Of a DNA stretch of 64,000 nt, positions 1 through 12,400 are shown one piece after another. The notes beneath the pieces were generated by a model. It worked only from the letters and a program-made list of their open reading frames with translations. It searched no databases and was not told where the DNA came from. Origin of the DNA: Larus michahellis (lineage: Eukaryota; Chordata; Aves; Charadriiformes; Laridae); assembly GCF_964199755.1 (NCBI RefSeq), contig NC_133901.1:12229556-12293555 (forward strand), given 5' to 3'. Positions within the stretch are counted from its first letter, which is position 1, and every line of letters begins with the position of its first letter. The position numbers and the translations under genes are program-made.

Positions 1-72
1 ACCCTTTCTTTGGTTACATCTCCATGATCTTAAGGGCCTTTTCCAAGCTAAATGATCCTATGATCCTATTCT
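1..72 (+). repeat. CR1 LINE 3' tail (diverged, truncated by window edge)
   Basis: The sequence runs through a diverged version of the CR1 3' terminus: GATCTTAAGGGCCTTTTCC, then two copies of the octamer-like GATCCTAT at the end. CR1 elements end in short direct octamer repeats of the ATTCTATG type and are the main avian LINE. Only the last ~70 bp is visible. It lies in the PPP2R3A intron, on the opposite strand to the gene. Confidence 0.6.
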
Positions 73-484
73 CTCTCTGTCAAAGCCAGGTAGGCTGGTC
101 TGTGCACAAATTCGTACAGTGGAGAACACAACCAACTAAATACAGCAGAATGTTGTGGTTGTTCCACATGCAACAAGAAACATTCAGAGCAATCACATAC
201 ACAAAGAGGGTTTTTCTTACAAAAAACACAGAAAAGTTTTAATAGTCTTAACACTATTTCTCCCTATTAAATCACTGCCCTTGCTGTTAATTTTTTCCCC
301 TTGTTTACAAAGACATTTTAACTCTGCAATCTAAGCCTGGAAGGTTTATTTTTAAACCTGCTGGTATCTAGCTGCAAATAACTTTCTGCAAATAGATACG
401 CCTAGAGGGACACAGTTTGATTCTCTGATCCAATAAAAAATACAAAGCAAGAGAAAAAGAAAAAGAAATGCCAAGCATTCAAAC

Positions 485-616
485 CTGGGCCTGCTGGAAT
501 GACTTCAGCCTCCTCTTGAATCGAGATGGAAGAACAAAGTCACAGCCCTTCGCAAGGAAAGCTAGCTCCCCTCCCAAGTCTGGGTCCCTCCGCAGAGAAC
601 TCTCCTTGATCATCAT
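485..616 (-). CDS. PPP2R3A: PPP2R3A alternative first coding exon (PR72 isoform N-terminus)
   Basis: Reading the minus strand from the ATG at 616 gives 44 codons beginning MMIKESSLRRDPDLGGEL and ending ...KSFQQAQ. This closely matches the PR72-specific N-terminus of human PPP2R3A as I remember it. The exon ends CAG|GTTTGA (last base 485), in phase 0. That is the same phase as the PR130 exon donor at 7519, so both first exons can join the same downstream exon, which lies outside the window. PR72 is the short B'' regulatory subunit of protein phosphatase 2A, known mainly from heart and skeletal muscle. It differs from PR130 only in this N-terminus. The ATG is doubled (ATGATG); the first was chosen. 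The donor is weak at +3/+4 (GTTT). The 5' limit of the exon and its promoter are not determined; an E-box (CATCTG on the minus strand) lies about 20 nt upstream. The 412 bp from 73 to 484 shows no further exon. Confidence 0.88.
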
Positions 617-3600
617 CCTGGTGAGCTCCTAAGCAGATGTTGCCCTTTCCAGAAGGGGCACAGGGACTCTGCAGGAGACCACGTCAAGACCAGCACGTTG
701 CTTTCTTGGTTTTGATTTTTTACAGGCAAAAAATGGCAAATGGCTTCAACATACTATGTCTTCTCTCTCTTCACAAGGACAACATCTAGAGATCTTATCT
801 TACTCCTGAAGCCAGACCTCCCTTTTTTAACTGATATTCAAAGTATCTTTCAGTACCACCAGGATCTTCTGCCTTCTTGTAATACTTTAATTGAGAAACA
901 TGATCTACAACAGAATCTATTTCCCTGCTGGCTACATGACAGACAATCTGTCCTTGGCTTGTAATAGGCCAGGGGTAATATGGGAAAGGAAGCACCCACC
1001 ACCACTACCAAGAGTGCTAAAATTAGACGCACTGCAGAAGTGGCTAAATATACCATCTTCCCCAATAGTTCTTACTTTATGTGCTTCAGTGCTGAAACCT
1101 GAGGTACAAACTTGCATCAGGCAGACTCAGCTAGAGTTAAACCCCATGCTTCGGCCAAGGCCCGTGCGCGTATGATGCTGGTGGTTTGAGGTCCCTGCTT
1201 TTGAGGCGATGAAGCAGATCATCAACATTCGTTCCCACACTAGACCAAAGGCTGTAATTTTCAAAAAAAACCATCAATTTTTCCTTCTGGCTTGGAAAAA
1301 GCAAATCATCTGGTTTCTTAACGCCAAGCAAGCACATAAGGGTGATCTTGGATAATAAGATCAGGCATTCTAAAGCAGTCCTTAAGAACAACTGTTTCAA
1401 AAAAGACACCAAAATACATCATTCTTTTTATTCACTTTTCCCATAGCTCTCACAAGGCAAAGCAATTCTCAGTGGACAATAGTCTACTCTTTCTCTGTGC
1501 GACCTTAAGAAAGTTGACTTCAGACTCTTGCTCAGACTTTGTCTAGGCTTTTAAAAAAAGTGTATTCTCCCCCTCCTATCATGACAATGGTGCTGAACAA
1601 AGGCCTAAATTCTTGCTCCACAAGATGAACAAACACCTAGTCCCATGGCCTGCTTTCCCTACTTGACTTTAGAAGTCCTAACTACTTTGCCAGTTTACTT
1701 TGTAACACAGCTTAGTAACACAGAACAATGTCTGATTTCTAGCTAGTAGGGCTTGCTTTTAGCTAAGACACTGCATTTGAAATGAAAAGGTTTAACTGAG
1801 CCTCACCAACAGAAAGCTTTTATTGGACAACACGCACCTCCAATATCCTTCTCTTCCTTTTTTGCTGTAGGAGGTCCAAGGTTACTTCATATACAGCACC
1901 ACTTAATATGACTACAGATAGGCATAGAAACAGCCTATCCAAAAGGGTGCTCTTACTATCATAAGTCTGCTCTTGTCCAGTTAAATAGGCTATTCACTAA
2001 AGGAGAGACACACACACATGCCCCCACAGCTGATGTTCACAAAAGGAATTTTTTTAATGTCTTCATAAATCTGTATCAAACCCCCCAAGATTATTTTCTC
2101 TCCTGTTGCTTCTCAATCATCAGACGATGGTCCCACAACCTGGGCTGCGGAATCCAGTTCTTCATGAAAGATTTGACACGAATGTAGCACAGTTTTGGTT
2201 CCTTTAGGTCACTGTAACTATGTCTAAATTGTGCAACCTGGGAGTTGAAAAAGCTGTGAAGTCCATGTGTATATTCACAGCTACAAGTCCAAAGAATCAC
2301 AAGGTTATTACAGCATCATCAGCCTACTTCGCCATGTGCCCTGCAAGTGAATATGAAGCATAACAGAGTTACAGGATGAAGATGGGAATGAGAAATGGAG
2401 CCCTAAAAAAGAAAAAGGCAGGCAGCAACGTTTTCACTGGAATTGCCACTGAGTGAAGGATACACAGATCCATACGCAACAGTTTTGGAATACATTTTCG
2501 TTTTCTTACTCTGACAATTTTTTCTAAGCATTAAGGCTCACAAGGCTCCCCTGTACAGGCCGTCCTGCACATCTTGTATAGCAGTGTGTCAGAAGGTGAT
2601 TTATTTTAAATCATCTGTGGCAAGTGTACTTACTTCATCTTCAATTGAACTCTCACCCTGCTTACAGACTGCCCCTCTTCTTACAGACTGCAGAGGAAGC
2701 ATAGACCAAAGAACCTCTCATATCTACAGCTGCATCCAGACCAGCTACAATGGGCTTTAAAAGATGTATACATGAAAGAGACATACTAATCTAGCAGCTG
2801 CTACTTGAAAAAAAAAAAAAAAAAAAAAATCAAAGCAGCCACATACTTTTCATTTGCAAATTAACCAGTCACAAAAGATCCCGGAATTTGGGGTCTTTTT
2901 TGCACTGATAACCTGGAAAAATACACTGATCTGGAGGCAAAGCTTGCTGTGCCTAAATTCCAACCTGCACTATAGCACGTTCCTAGCACAGTACTTTCTA
3001 TCCTCAAAACACACAAAGTGGGTATAAATAAAAACATAAATATACAGTACTATGAGAAATTAACAGTAAGAGAATCTTGTATCAACAGTTTCAAAGTCAA
3101 CAGGACAAAATCCACAGCAGAAAAATCTGGTATCAACAGCCTACAGACCAACTGAGCAAACGGCAGCCATATTTAGAAATTTGTCTTTGCTGTAAGTGAC
3201 CCAGTTTCAAGCGTGAAGGTGAGAGATGTCAAATGTAAAGAGGTGTCAGATTGCCTTCGTTAGCCACCAGAACACAGAAGGAATCTCACCTGTGTCTAAA
3301 GCTGGATGCTTAGTCCTAAAAGATTTGGATGATTTAATCATCACAGGACTTAGCTGTACCCCAAAGCCTGGCTGCAACACTTCAGTGCACTCTGTATAGC
3401 TGAGAAGGGCACCAGCTTCAACTGTTTTCAAAACAGATTAAACTTTTCCAGCAACAATGTGACTTTTTCTTGGTTTTAGAGCCAATGAGGCTGAAAAACT
3501 CAACATGTATCACTAGGCTTTGTTTCACCTACCTTTAGATGTCTACTTCAAGACAAATCAACTTCACACGAGCAGAGACTGTATCTGCCCTGATTACAAA

Positions 3601-6600
3601 AGGCGCCCGTTTGCCACAAACACGTCCGCAAGTGTTTGGAACTGGTTCTTTTAATTCTTTAATTTCGTCTGATTTCTTTTTTTTTTCCCCTGTGTCATCT
3701 TTGATTCTGAGATACTTTAAGATTTACTTACTATTTTCATTTGTCCCAATAACTATTACAAAACAGAAAAAAAGGCACCCCTTTTTACTTTGTGGGTTTA
3801 GAAATAATGAATAATTGATGTCTGAAAAGAGTACAGATCGTGTGTACAGCTTAATTGACAGATATGACCAATATCTGATCAAAACAATTTGTAACATATG
3901 TAGATGGAAGCTGATTTTACAGAAAAAAGTTTTCAGTTTTATTTTTTGGATGCATTGATTACTTCATGACAAAGTTAAAGTCACTATGATGTTACAAAAG
4001 ATACTTTTTACAGTTAATTGCCCCACACAAGATGCTTCATAAGCATATCATTAAATCCGCAAAACAGAGCGGCACATAGAATTATCCAGTAGCATTCTGA
4101 AGGGGCAGAGTTACGAAGTTGACAGGTCAACCCTTATGTATGATAATGAAATAGTCTTAATTCCACTCAAAGCCATCTTCGGGCCACCTCTTTAAGTATG
4201 CAAGATAGACATTCTGATACATAAAAGCAAGGTGGCCTCAGGACAACGCTTTAGATCACAGGAAGCTAGGAACACTTCTGAGGGTCCCAGCAATACCCCC
4301 CCACACCCCATCAGCCATTCAGGCAAGGCAGGATTAGATAGATGCTACCTATAGCCAGCCCAGAGGAAACACATGGCAGCAGGGAGCAGCCTCTGCACTC
4401 TACAATCCAAGGCATAACATAGTTAGACAAGGTGCTCTGAGACCACTTCTCAACTCTGTAAACCCTCTGCTCCCAGACCCACAGCCCCCGCCCAGAGACA
4501 GCTGTACCACCCTTTTGACCTCAGTGGAAGCAATTCCATTTATTAATCTTGTATACCAGCATCATAGTCAGTATAAAGAAAGATTCAAAACCATGTAGAG
4601 GCATGGAGGAGAGAGAAATGGGAAGCAGGACTGCTCCTTCTGGCTCACTACACCACGAGTAATCCTTTTGAGAAGGGATACCCACCAGAGGAAGGACAAA
4701 AAGGAGGCCTCTTTTTGTATCAAACCCTGCTCCTGGTCTCTGCTCCCAAAATTATTCACAAACTTTATCCAACAGCTCTTAAAATAAAATGCATGAACAG
4801 GGCCGGAGCAGAGCCCTGCACTACTCAAACTTGATTCTGAAAACAGAATGAGTAAGTTTCTTACAGGCTTTTCTAGGGTACTTTCACTAAGTACCAAGTA
4901 TTCTGCAAGCATAAACTGAATTTAAATGTTCTTGTCGTCCTGTACAGGTGGTAGACCAAGGACACAGAGTTAAGGTCAAAATCATCCACCACTGACTTTT
5001 CCAAGGACTTTTCAGAAGATGACGTTTTACTCAGAAGGTAGCACCCTCTACCTTCCAAAGAAACCCCTGACACTCAGCACTTCCACAGATCAGGCCAGAG
5101 AATCCCAACAGCTCCATCTCCACCTTCTTCACTACTCACTGGTTCCAGTTTCTCCTGCTTCCCCTCACACCTGTCAGTCCACCCAGGCTTCACTCCTTAT
5201 TGCCCTCCCATCTAGAGACAAAAATACAGCTAAATATTCGGAGGGGTTGCTAGTCTCTAACAGACAACTGAACTGTTTTCATTGAACTATTTCTTTCAAG
5301 AACAACATATTAAGAATCAACTTAAGCACACAGAACAGGAAATTTTAAAATAAGTAGTTGGAGGGTTTAGAGATAAGCAATGGAAAAATGGACCTCAATG
5401 GGAAATGTCGGACAGTCTAAAAGTATGCAATACTTCTGGCCTGCCTGAAAGAAGCATTATGTGCTCTGTAAAACTGATGGACTTCTTGAGTATTCATGTC
5501 CTAGTTTCTAAATATTTTGGTTTTGAAAATTAAGAGGCAAGTAATTCTATTGTTCTCTGTGGAGAATCATAATTGGTTTTATGATAAAGGGAAAAGTCTG
5601 TTGCTGATATAAATTAGCACAGATTTCAACGCAGATACAGCAACTAAGCCAGCAAACAATCCAGTCTGAAACAGCTCTCCCTTACCCTTTTCATTGCTTA
5701 GGATTTGAGGGATATTAATACTGTCACAACCTTCATAAATGAAAGCTGCACTGTGTTTTCATTGCTATTAGATCTCTGGGGGTTTTGTGTGTGTGCATAA
5801 CTATTTGATAACAGTTCTATGAGCCCTAAAAAATATAACAAATACTTTACATATTATTCATTCGGGCACACATGCAATACTGAATCAGAATCCACATGGA
5901 GCTCCAGCCAGATCCAGAGTCATCTAGGAACACAGAGGTATTCCCCAGATGCTATACCTAGAGAGGACCTTGTGTCCACATCTATACTATGATTAACAGT
6001 AAACCTTAGAGTAAGTGTAGAGCCAGCAGGTCAGATGACTTTTGCCCACTCTGCTAAGGGCTAACTCCCTCTGAAGGGTACCAGCTGCATCCATGCTGCG
6101 CAGTGCTCAGCCCAGGCTCCTTCCAGCTCCTCTGGGTCCCCAAGACAGCTATTCCCTCTCAATCTTTGGTTCTAGGCATCTACACAAAGCCAAGGATTGT
6201 ACTGCTGCACGGAAGAGAAAAGCTCTTGCAGTATGGGTGCGTATTATAGGTCCATAGAAAGCAGGCTGGGAGCAAACTAACACACAGGCTAATTAACTAA
6301 CACAGGTGGGTGATTAGGGAAACAGGAGCTGGTAAGAGACCAGACTGATAAGCTATTTGACAGTGTAAATGCATCCAATTTTCAAGTATTATAGAAAAAC
6401 TGCCACAAAGTCAGCGTCACTTCATCAAACACATTTTTGTTTGAAGTTCACAAGTTAGAAAATTCTGTAAGTTAATATAAAAGGCAAGAATAGCTATTAT
6501 AAAAGATCACTTTAAAGCTTTTGGAGCTGCTTAATTCTACACTCTTTGAGGAAAAAAGACTCTTTCCCTTGCTAGAGATATCAGACAAGGTTATACTCAC

Positions 6601-7518
6601 CATTTTCTGTAAGATGCCCAGAGAAACATCAGAAACACTTGGAGAGTCTAGTCTAAAGAGATCTCAGCACTGTCGTTTAGGGTCAGACAGGCCGCACCCA
6701 GGTCCTTTCAGAATTGCACCAAATACCTGTATTTTCAGGCAAGTGGACTGTTTTGAAGACACGCACATTGTGCTTCAACTAGAAAGAACTGTGAAAGTTC
6801 ACTTACAACCCGGGCACTTTTTCAATGCCTATGTGGAAGGCGGATTTTGGAAATTGAAGCCCTCTCTGTGCACTTGGCAGTTTGTCACCAAGTTGTCTTG
6901 AAAATTTGGCACTCCTTATCAAATGAAAAGCCTTGGCTTCCCTCTAAAGCAGGCTCCCACCAAGACCCTTCTTCCTGGGAAAACCTACCCCTCATTTGAG
7001 AGATACAAGCAATGCAGACTCCACAATGACTCTATGCATTGGGGATAGGGAAAAGAAAACTAAATTTTCCTAGATTTTGACATTCATGCCATGGATGATC
7101 TCTCTCTTCAGGAACTAGTGATAAGGAAAACAACAAAGGCTGTTGGAGTCTGCTCGGAGATGGGAAAGGCAGAGGTAGAACATTCAGTTCTCAGTGAAGT
7201 GGTGAGATTCTCCCAGGAATAAAGTAGTTAGCTAAAAATTGTTTCTACCTTCTACTATAAAGGACCCATTTAAATCACCAGCAGGAAAGGAACAAGCTCA
7301 AAGGGGAAACCACACATCAGGGCATATTTTGTTTGCTTAGGGGTTTTAGTTTCCTTTTTTTGTTTGTATTTAAATAAATGCTACATTTCTGCCAAGGTGA
7401 GCACGTTATTCCACACTGCAGCATCCAAAGCACAATGAATCACTTAGCAGCTGTAGTCCTCCCCCATTTTTCCATGTTTGTTTTACTCACTATCCCATCA
7501 AAGGTTTGGTTCTCTTAC
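617..7518. other. PPP2R3A intron between PR130 exon and PR72 exon; no gene seen
   Basis: This is AT-rich intronic sequence. A 22-bp A run lies at 2808-2829. The open frames here (for example plus 6521-6901 and minus 4568-4912) have no family signature and no matching splice context. The PR72 promoter should lie just right of 616 because that exon starts its own transcript, but no TATA box or CpG island is visible there. Confidence 0.6.
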
Positions 7519-9486
7519 CTTAATCACTTCTGGGGCCTGCTGAATGGAAGCTGGAACAGAGTCTCTGGAGGCAGCCCCAGCATAGCTTTTTTGCCCTGCA
7601 AGGAGGGACTGTGAAGAAGGAGTTGTTAAAGTTTCCTGAAGAATCTGCATCACTTCCCTCTCCTTGGACAAGCTTCCTTTGCCTGTCTGGAATTCCACCA
7701 GTTCCTGGGCAAAGTCCTCAATGCTTTCCAGAATACGCAGTAAAAGGGCTTTGTCATCCTCTTCCATTTTATGACCATTTGTTTCCATGATTTTCGATAA
7801 AGGAGAAGTGGGGTCAACTGGTTTACTTTTGGGTTCAAGAGCCAGAGGTAGTACCTGCCTACCCTGCCAGCCAAACACCTTCGAACGGGCAGGTTCACTC
7901 TCCTTTAGGGAGGGTTCCCTCAAAGTACTCTCCATTTTCTGAGAGAAGCACTCCAAGTCCAGCAGCAGTTTGTCTATCTCATCCTTGTCTATCTTACTAC
8001 ACATCCGTTCTCCTTTGGAGACATCAGCCTGAGAACCACACGATACAGAATCTGAAACTGGTTTTAAAGGAATAATTGTCTCAGAAGCGTGGGAGAGCTC
8101 AACATCTCCCACTCTAGCATGTTCTGCTTGAGCATCGGCAGATAGATCTGAACAACCAGCTAGCTGGTAGCTGCGCTCTAAACTCTCCCAGCCCCCTTTC
8201 TGCTCTGCCTTCTTTATTTTCCCTAATGTTCTTTCCCCATCAGACTCCTCCTCAATGTACAGAGCCTCAGTGGAAGACGTGCAGTCAGAAGGGCTTGTGG
8301 CCGGTAACTGAGGTAGAGCACAAGCATCTTTCACAGCTCTCACACTGTTCTCCTGTGGGACGCCATGAAGGGAGTTTGAGGTAAAGCTCACAGTACTTGT
8401 TTGGACAGACTGAGAGGTGCTTGTCACCTCACATGGATCACCTGCTAGTCCAAGAGGAACAGCACTTGAAGACGGCAGCTGAATAATATCTTCATATCTA
8501 GGTGGCTGCTCATCGCCAAATACTGGGGGAAAGGGAGTTTGCTGCAAGCCATGGAAACAGTTAACTAGTTCTGCCAAGTCACTGGCTTCCTTGTGTCCTG
8601 GTGGTTTGATCTCAAAGGGTAGCTTTTTCAGGTATGAAGAAAATCTTGTCATCAAATTCATATATATCATTTCTGAATTAGCCAGAGGATCATTGCTGTT
8701 CCCTCCACTAACACTGTCTGCAGACTTCTTTTTGATGCAGTGTTTTATTATGTCTGTGCATTTTTTCAGATCCTCTGAGCACTTGAGCAAGATGTCTAAG
8801 CACACCTTAATATCTCCACCAGAAGAACCATCTAGCTTGTGTTTTTCCAAAATCTGGGTAATGAAGTTTTCTTCAGAGAAGGAATGAGGGGAGAAGGGAA
8901 CCATGGGATTCATGCTGACTTCTGGAGCATCATTGCTCTCCTGCCATTTCTCCACAGGTGAGGGACTCTGCAAAAAGCCACATGGAGGGCAGTTCTCATC
9001 GTTGTTGAAGTGCCCATAAATCAAGTCAAAATCAAATGATCGTCTGCTGAATGATTCTGACCGAACTTTCCTTCCCTTTCTGTAGGCCACATGACTGGAA
9101 GAGTTCTTGAGCTTTTCAAAGGAGAATTCCTTTATTTTACCACTGGCAAGGTTTATCGCCTCACCGGTAATGTCTTTTAAACTGCTCGAGGCTTGCACTG
9201 AAGAGCTCTTTTTGATTCTTGGATTATTTGGGAGGATTTGGTGGTAATCCTCATTTCCAGGCAAGGCAAGTCCATTTTCAGGAACAGGGATTTTATGGTC
9301 AAGGTTGGCATCTTGGACACTGAGCTCTGCGCAGACACTGTGGTGGGCAACTATGCACGTAACTCCTCGCTTAAACACTTGGCAAGTCCCTGTGCAGTAA
9401 TGCACGGTGTGCTGAAAGTGCTGGTCTATCACCACGCTGCTGTAGCAGTTCACAGAACTGACCATAAGCCTGTAGGTTGCTGCCAT
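7519..9486 (-). CDS. PPP2R3A: PPP2R3A large first coding exon (PR130 isoform, residues 1-656)
   Basis: This encodes 656 codons of the long B'' regulatory subunit (PR130) of protein phosphatase 2A. The start MAATYRLMVSSVNCYSSVVI, the HYCTGTC motif and the blocks SGKIKEFSFEKLKN, CLDILLKCSEDLKKCTDIIK, EALYIEEESDG and LLRILESIEDFAQELVE match human PR130. B'' subunits bind the PP2A A/C core through EF-hand regions, but those lie in later exons outside the window. This N-terminal part is largely low-complexity and serine-rich. The exon runs 7519-9531: the acceptor is TTCCTGTTTAG|TTCATG on the minus strand (first exon base 9531) and the donor is ATTAAG|GTAAGAG (last base 7519), phase 0. The start was set at 9486 because human PR130 starts at MAATYRL. 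An in-frame ATG at 9528, three bases inside the exon, would add 14 residues. No frameshift or stop is seen. Confidence 0.95.
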
Positions 9487-12400
9487 AGCACGGATCACAC
9501 TTGGAAGTGAGACTTCAAAATTCACCATGAACTAAACAGGAAAAAGTTCACCTCCCCCACACTTTTCATAGCCACACCAGATTTAAGAAAAACATTCAAA
9601 TGTCAGCTGAAAACATTCAAACTACATGAGAAACTACTGCCTTCGAAAGCCCTATCGAAGTCTGGAGTGGCATCAGCAGTACAGTTACAACAATTAGTGC
9701 AACTTGCATATCGTTTGACTTAAGGCAACTTGATTCTTATACTCCATGCAGAACACTTTGCTGATCACAGATGCAGCATGAGCTGCCCCATTTCTAATGA
9801 AGGTTCTCCAGCAGGTGTCATAAAATTCAGGCAGAAAACTCAGGCAGAAGTGACAGGACGATGATTTTTGTTCGATCCTTGTTCTCTATTTTGGGTGGGT
9901 CAGTAAAAGATAGACAATCAAGTAGCACGTACAGACAAAAAATCCACAGTATGCTTGTGAGATTCCCCTCTCACACTGGTAAGGTAGGTCCCTGCAATTA
10001 AAAAAAGAAAAAGGAAGAGTCATTATAATTTCCATGTAATATGCAGCCTTGTCTACTACCAAACATATGGCACCAGACCATAACAACCAACACACAGGCT
10101 TATACAGAATAAGAGTAGGCTGATATTTTTCCTTCACTCAGATCTACCAAATAAGAACACTGCTGAGGAGCTAGCCTATATTTATACACAGGCTGTCTGT
10201 GTGTTGCCATTTTAACAGCTCTATTTTAACTACTCATTAATTTTTTTTCAGACTTGTTTTGTTCAGTCTGGGAAGGAAAAAAAAGCATTACCTTTAATTC
10301 TAATGGAGCAAAACATTTTGATCGTCTTGTGAATTTCTGACTTTCATTTTCCAAGACTCTAAAGATAAGGCAAAGAGCAGTAGAGAAAAGCACTTTCAGG
10401 ATTTCCAAACTCTCTGGATTATAAAAAGCTGCAAACAGCCTGCAGCAAAGTAGATGAATGCCTCTAAGAGTGAACGGCCTTTAGTAAAGGGCACATTGGC
10501 TTCCATTAGCCTTTCACCAAGGTCTCTGGGTCCATGGCAAAATATTAAGGAGGAATAACTGTTTTTCTTTCTCTTATAATCCATAAATAGCAGCAGATTT
10601 CATTAAATAAGTTCGCTGGTGCAGACATCAAGAGCAGAAAGTAATATGTGTGTAAAGGTTAAGACTGTGAAAACTATGAATCGAGTGTTTTACACTTAGA
10701 GCCATTTCCAGCTGCATTTCCTATCATCATGGACAGAACTGCACCAGAAAAAACAAAGGCTGCTTAACTTTGTTAGGAAAAGATAAGAAATCCCAGATTT
10801 AAGCGTCTTAAATTTTAGACATTCGTTCATCTTTCTTGACTACTTCAATAAACACCCCAATGAATTTCTGAGCACCCTCTATTCCTGTACAAACAGAAAT
10901 CCATTTCATAAAACACGATTAAATCACAGCTAAGTCACACTGCAGCATGGCTTTATTTTGTAGTTTTCAAAGGTAAATATCTATCACTATGTGAAAGTCC
11001 AGACCTGCAGCTGACGGAGTGCCCTCCATGCACGTCACATCCCACTTATCCTTAGCTCATACGCCTGTACAAATATATCACACAAAAGGGAAGTACCTTA
11101 GAGTTTGGTGCTGTTGTAATTTAGGACTGGGGATGGCACAGACATGCTGAACATTCACATTTTACGTATTTTAAAGCCTTAATTAGAAACTGAGAAGCAC
11201 TGATGTAAGATTATTTGATGGAATTTGTCACGTGCCATGTCTGCTCATTGCAATCAGATAGAATTGCACATCATAACGAAACCTTCCCGACTTGTTCTTT
11301 GGATTATATAAAGCATTGAAATGACTGCATTCAAGATGAAGAACTAACTGCTCCAACTACCATGCTGGTATCTGTAACAGGCTGCCACCTGCCTATCAAA
11401 CACCGCTGCTCTGTCCCCCTCTACACCCACTGGCACTGCCCCAAAGCCCCACAGGCATGGGAGGGCCTTCCAGAGGGATGATCAGAGGTATGAGGTGTGC
11501 CCCAGCCACAGCAGTGAGTCAGGGTGCCAGGGGATAAAGGGCGTAAACAAAACTGTTTTTAAACCCCGGGGTGCTTACACCATCAGGCATAAACCTGGGT
11601 AATAAGACTCCACACCCTCCAGTCACTGACTCTGAGGCTTCACCATCAGGTGTGCTAAATGCTCTGCTGAATCAGAGCCACAGTTAAAAAAAAGTACTAT
11701 TGGCTCCCCAATGTCTTAATCTTATAGGACTTAATGGGCTTTGTTCAGACAGGAAAAACCATGCTTCTATGCCTCCGAAAAGGCAAACGATCCACAAACT
11801 CCCTGAGAGTGCCTTCTAACACATCCAGGGTAAGAGGTCTACTGCTTTTCCTTTCCTGAGCCTCCACCAACTACAAACAAGCTTTCTGGCATTTCCTGAA
11901 ATAAAAGTTCTATAGTATTTAGAGAAAGTGGAGGTCTTCAGAACAGCAGATGAAGAATTAACATTGCTTCTCAAAAAACATGGGGCTTTCTCAGAACTCC
12001 TTCCTCTGTCTGTATCATACACAGCAAGGGGAGACTGGTCATCTTTTTACCACCAAAAAATAGTCTGGCTTTATGCCTAATTTGGGAAATAATTACATCT
12101 TGATTAAGCTATTCCTTAATTAGAGAAATAATGTATTAGACTCACTGTCTCCTTTTCCTATATCACTCCAAGAGTAATTTCCTCCCTACATATGTACCCC
12201 TTCCACTGGGACTAAGTCAGTTTCTCTTTAAGCCACCTTCAAACAATGAAGCTTTTTGTGTCAGTAAGATTATTCCACAAGTTCTTCTTCGATTAAAAGG
12301 TTTCCTAGATTCCCAACCTAAACTAACTCTTTTTTAGTTCAACTTTGTATTTCCAGCTATGCCCAGTAACAACGCTCTTCCCACCATCTCCGCTTCATAC

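Noticed and set aside
6521-6901. Plus-strand frame of 126 codons
   Set aside because: It lies antisense within a PPP2R3A intron and shows no domain, codon pattern or splice signals that suggest a gene.
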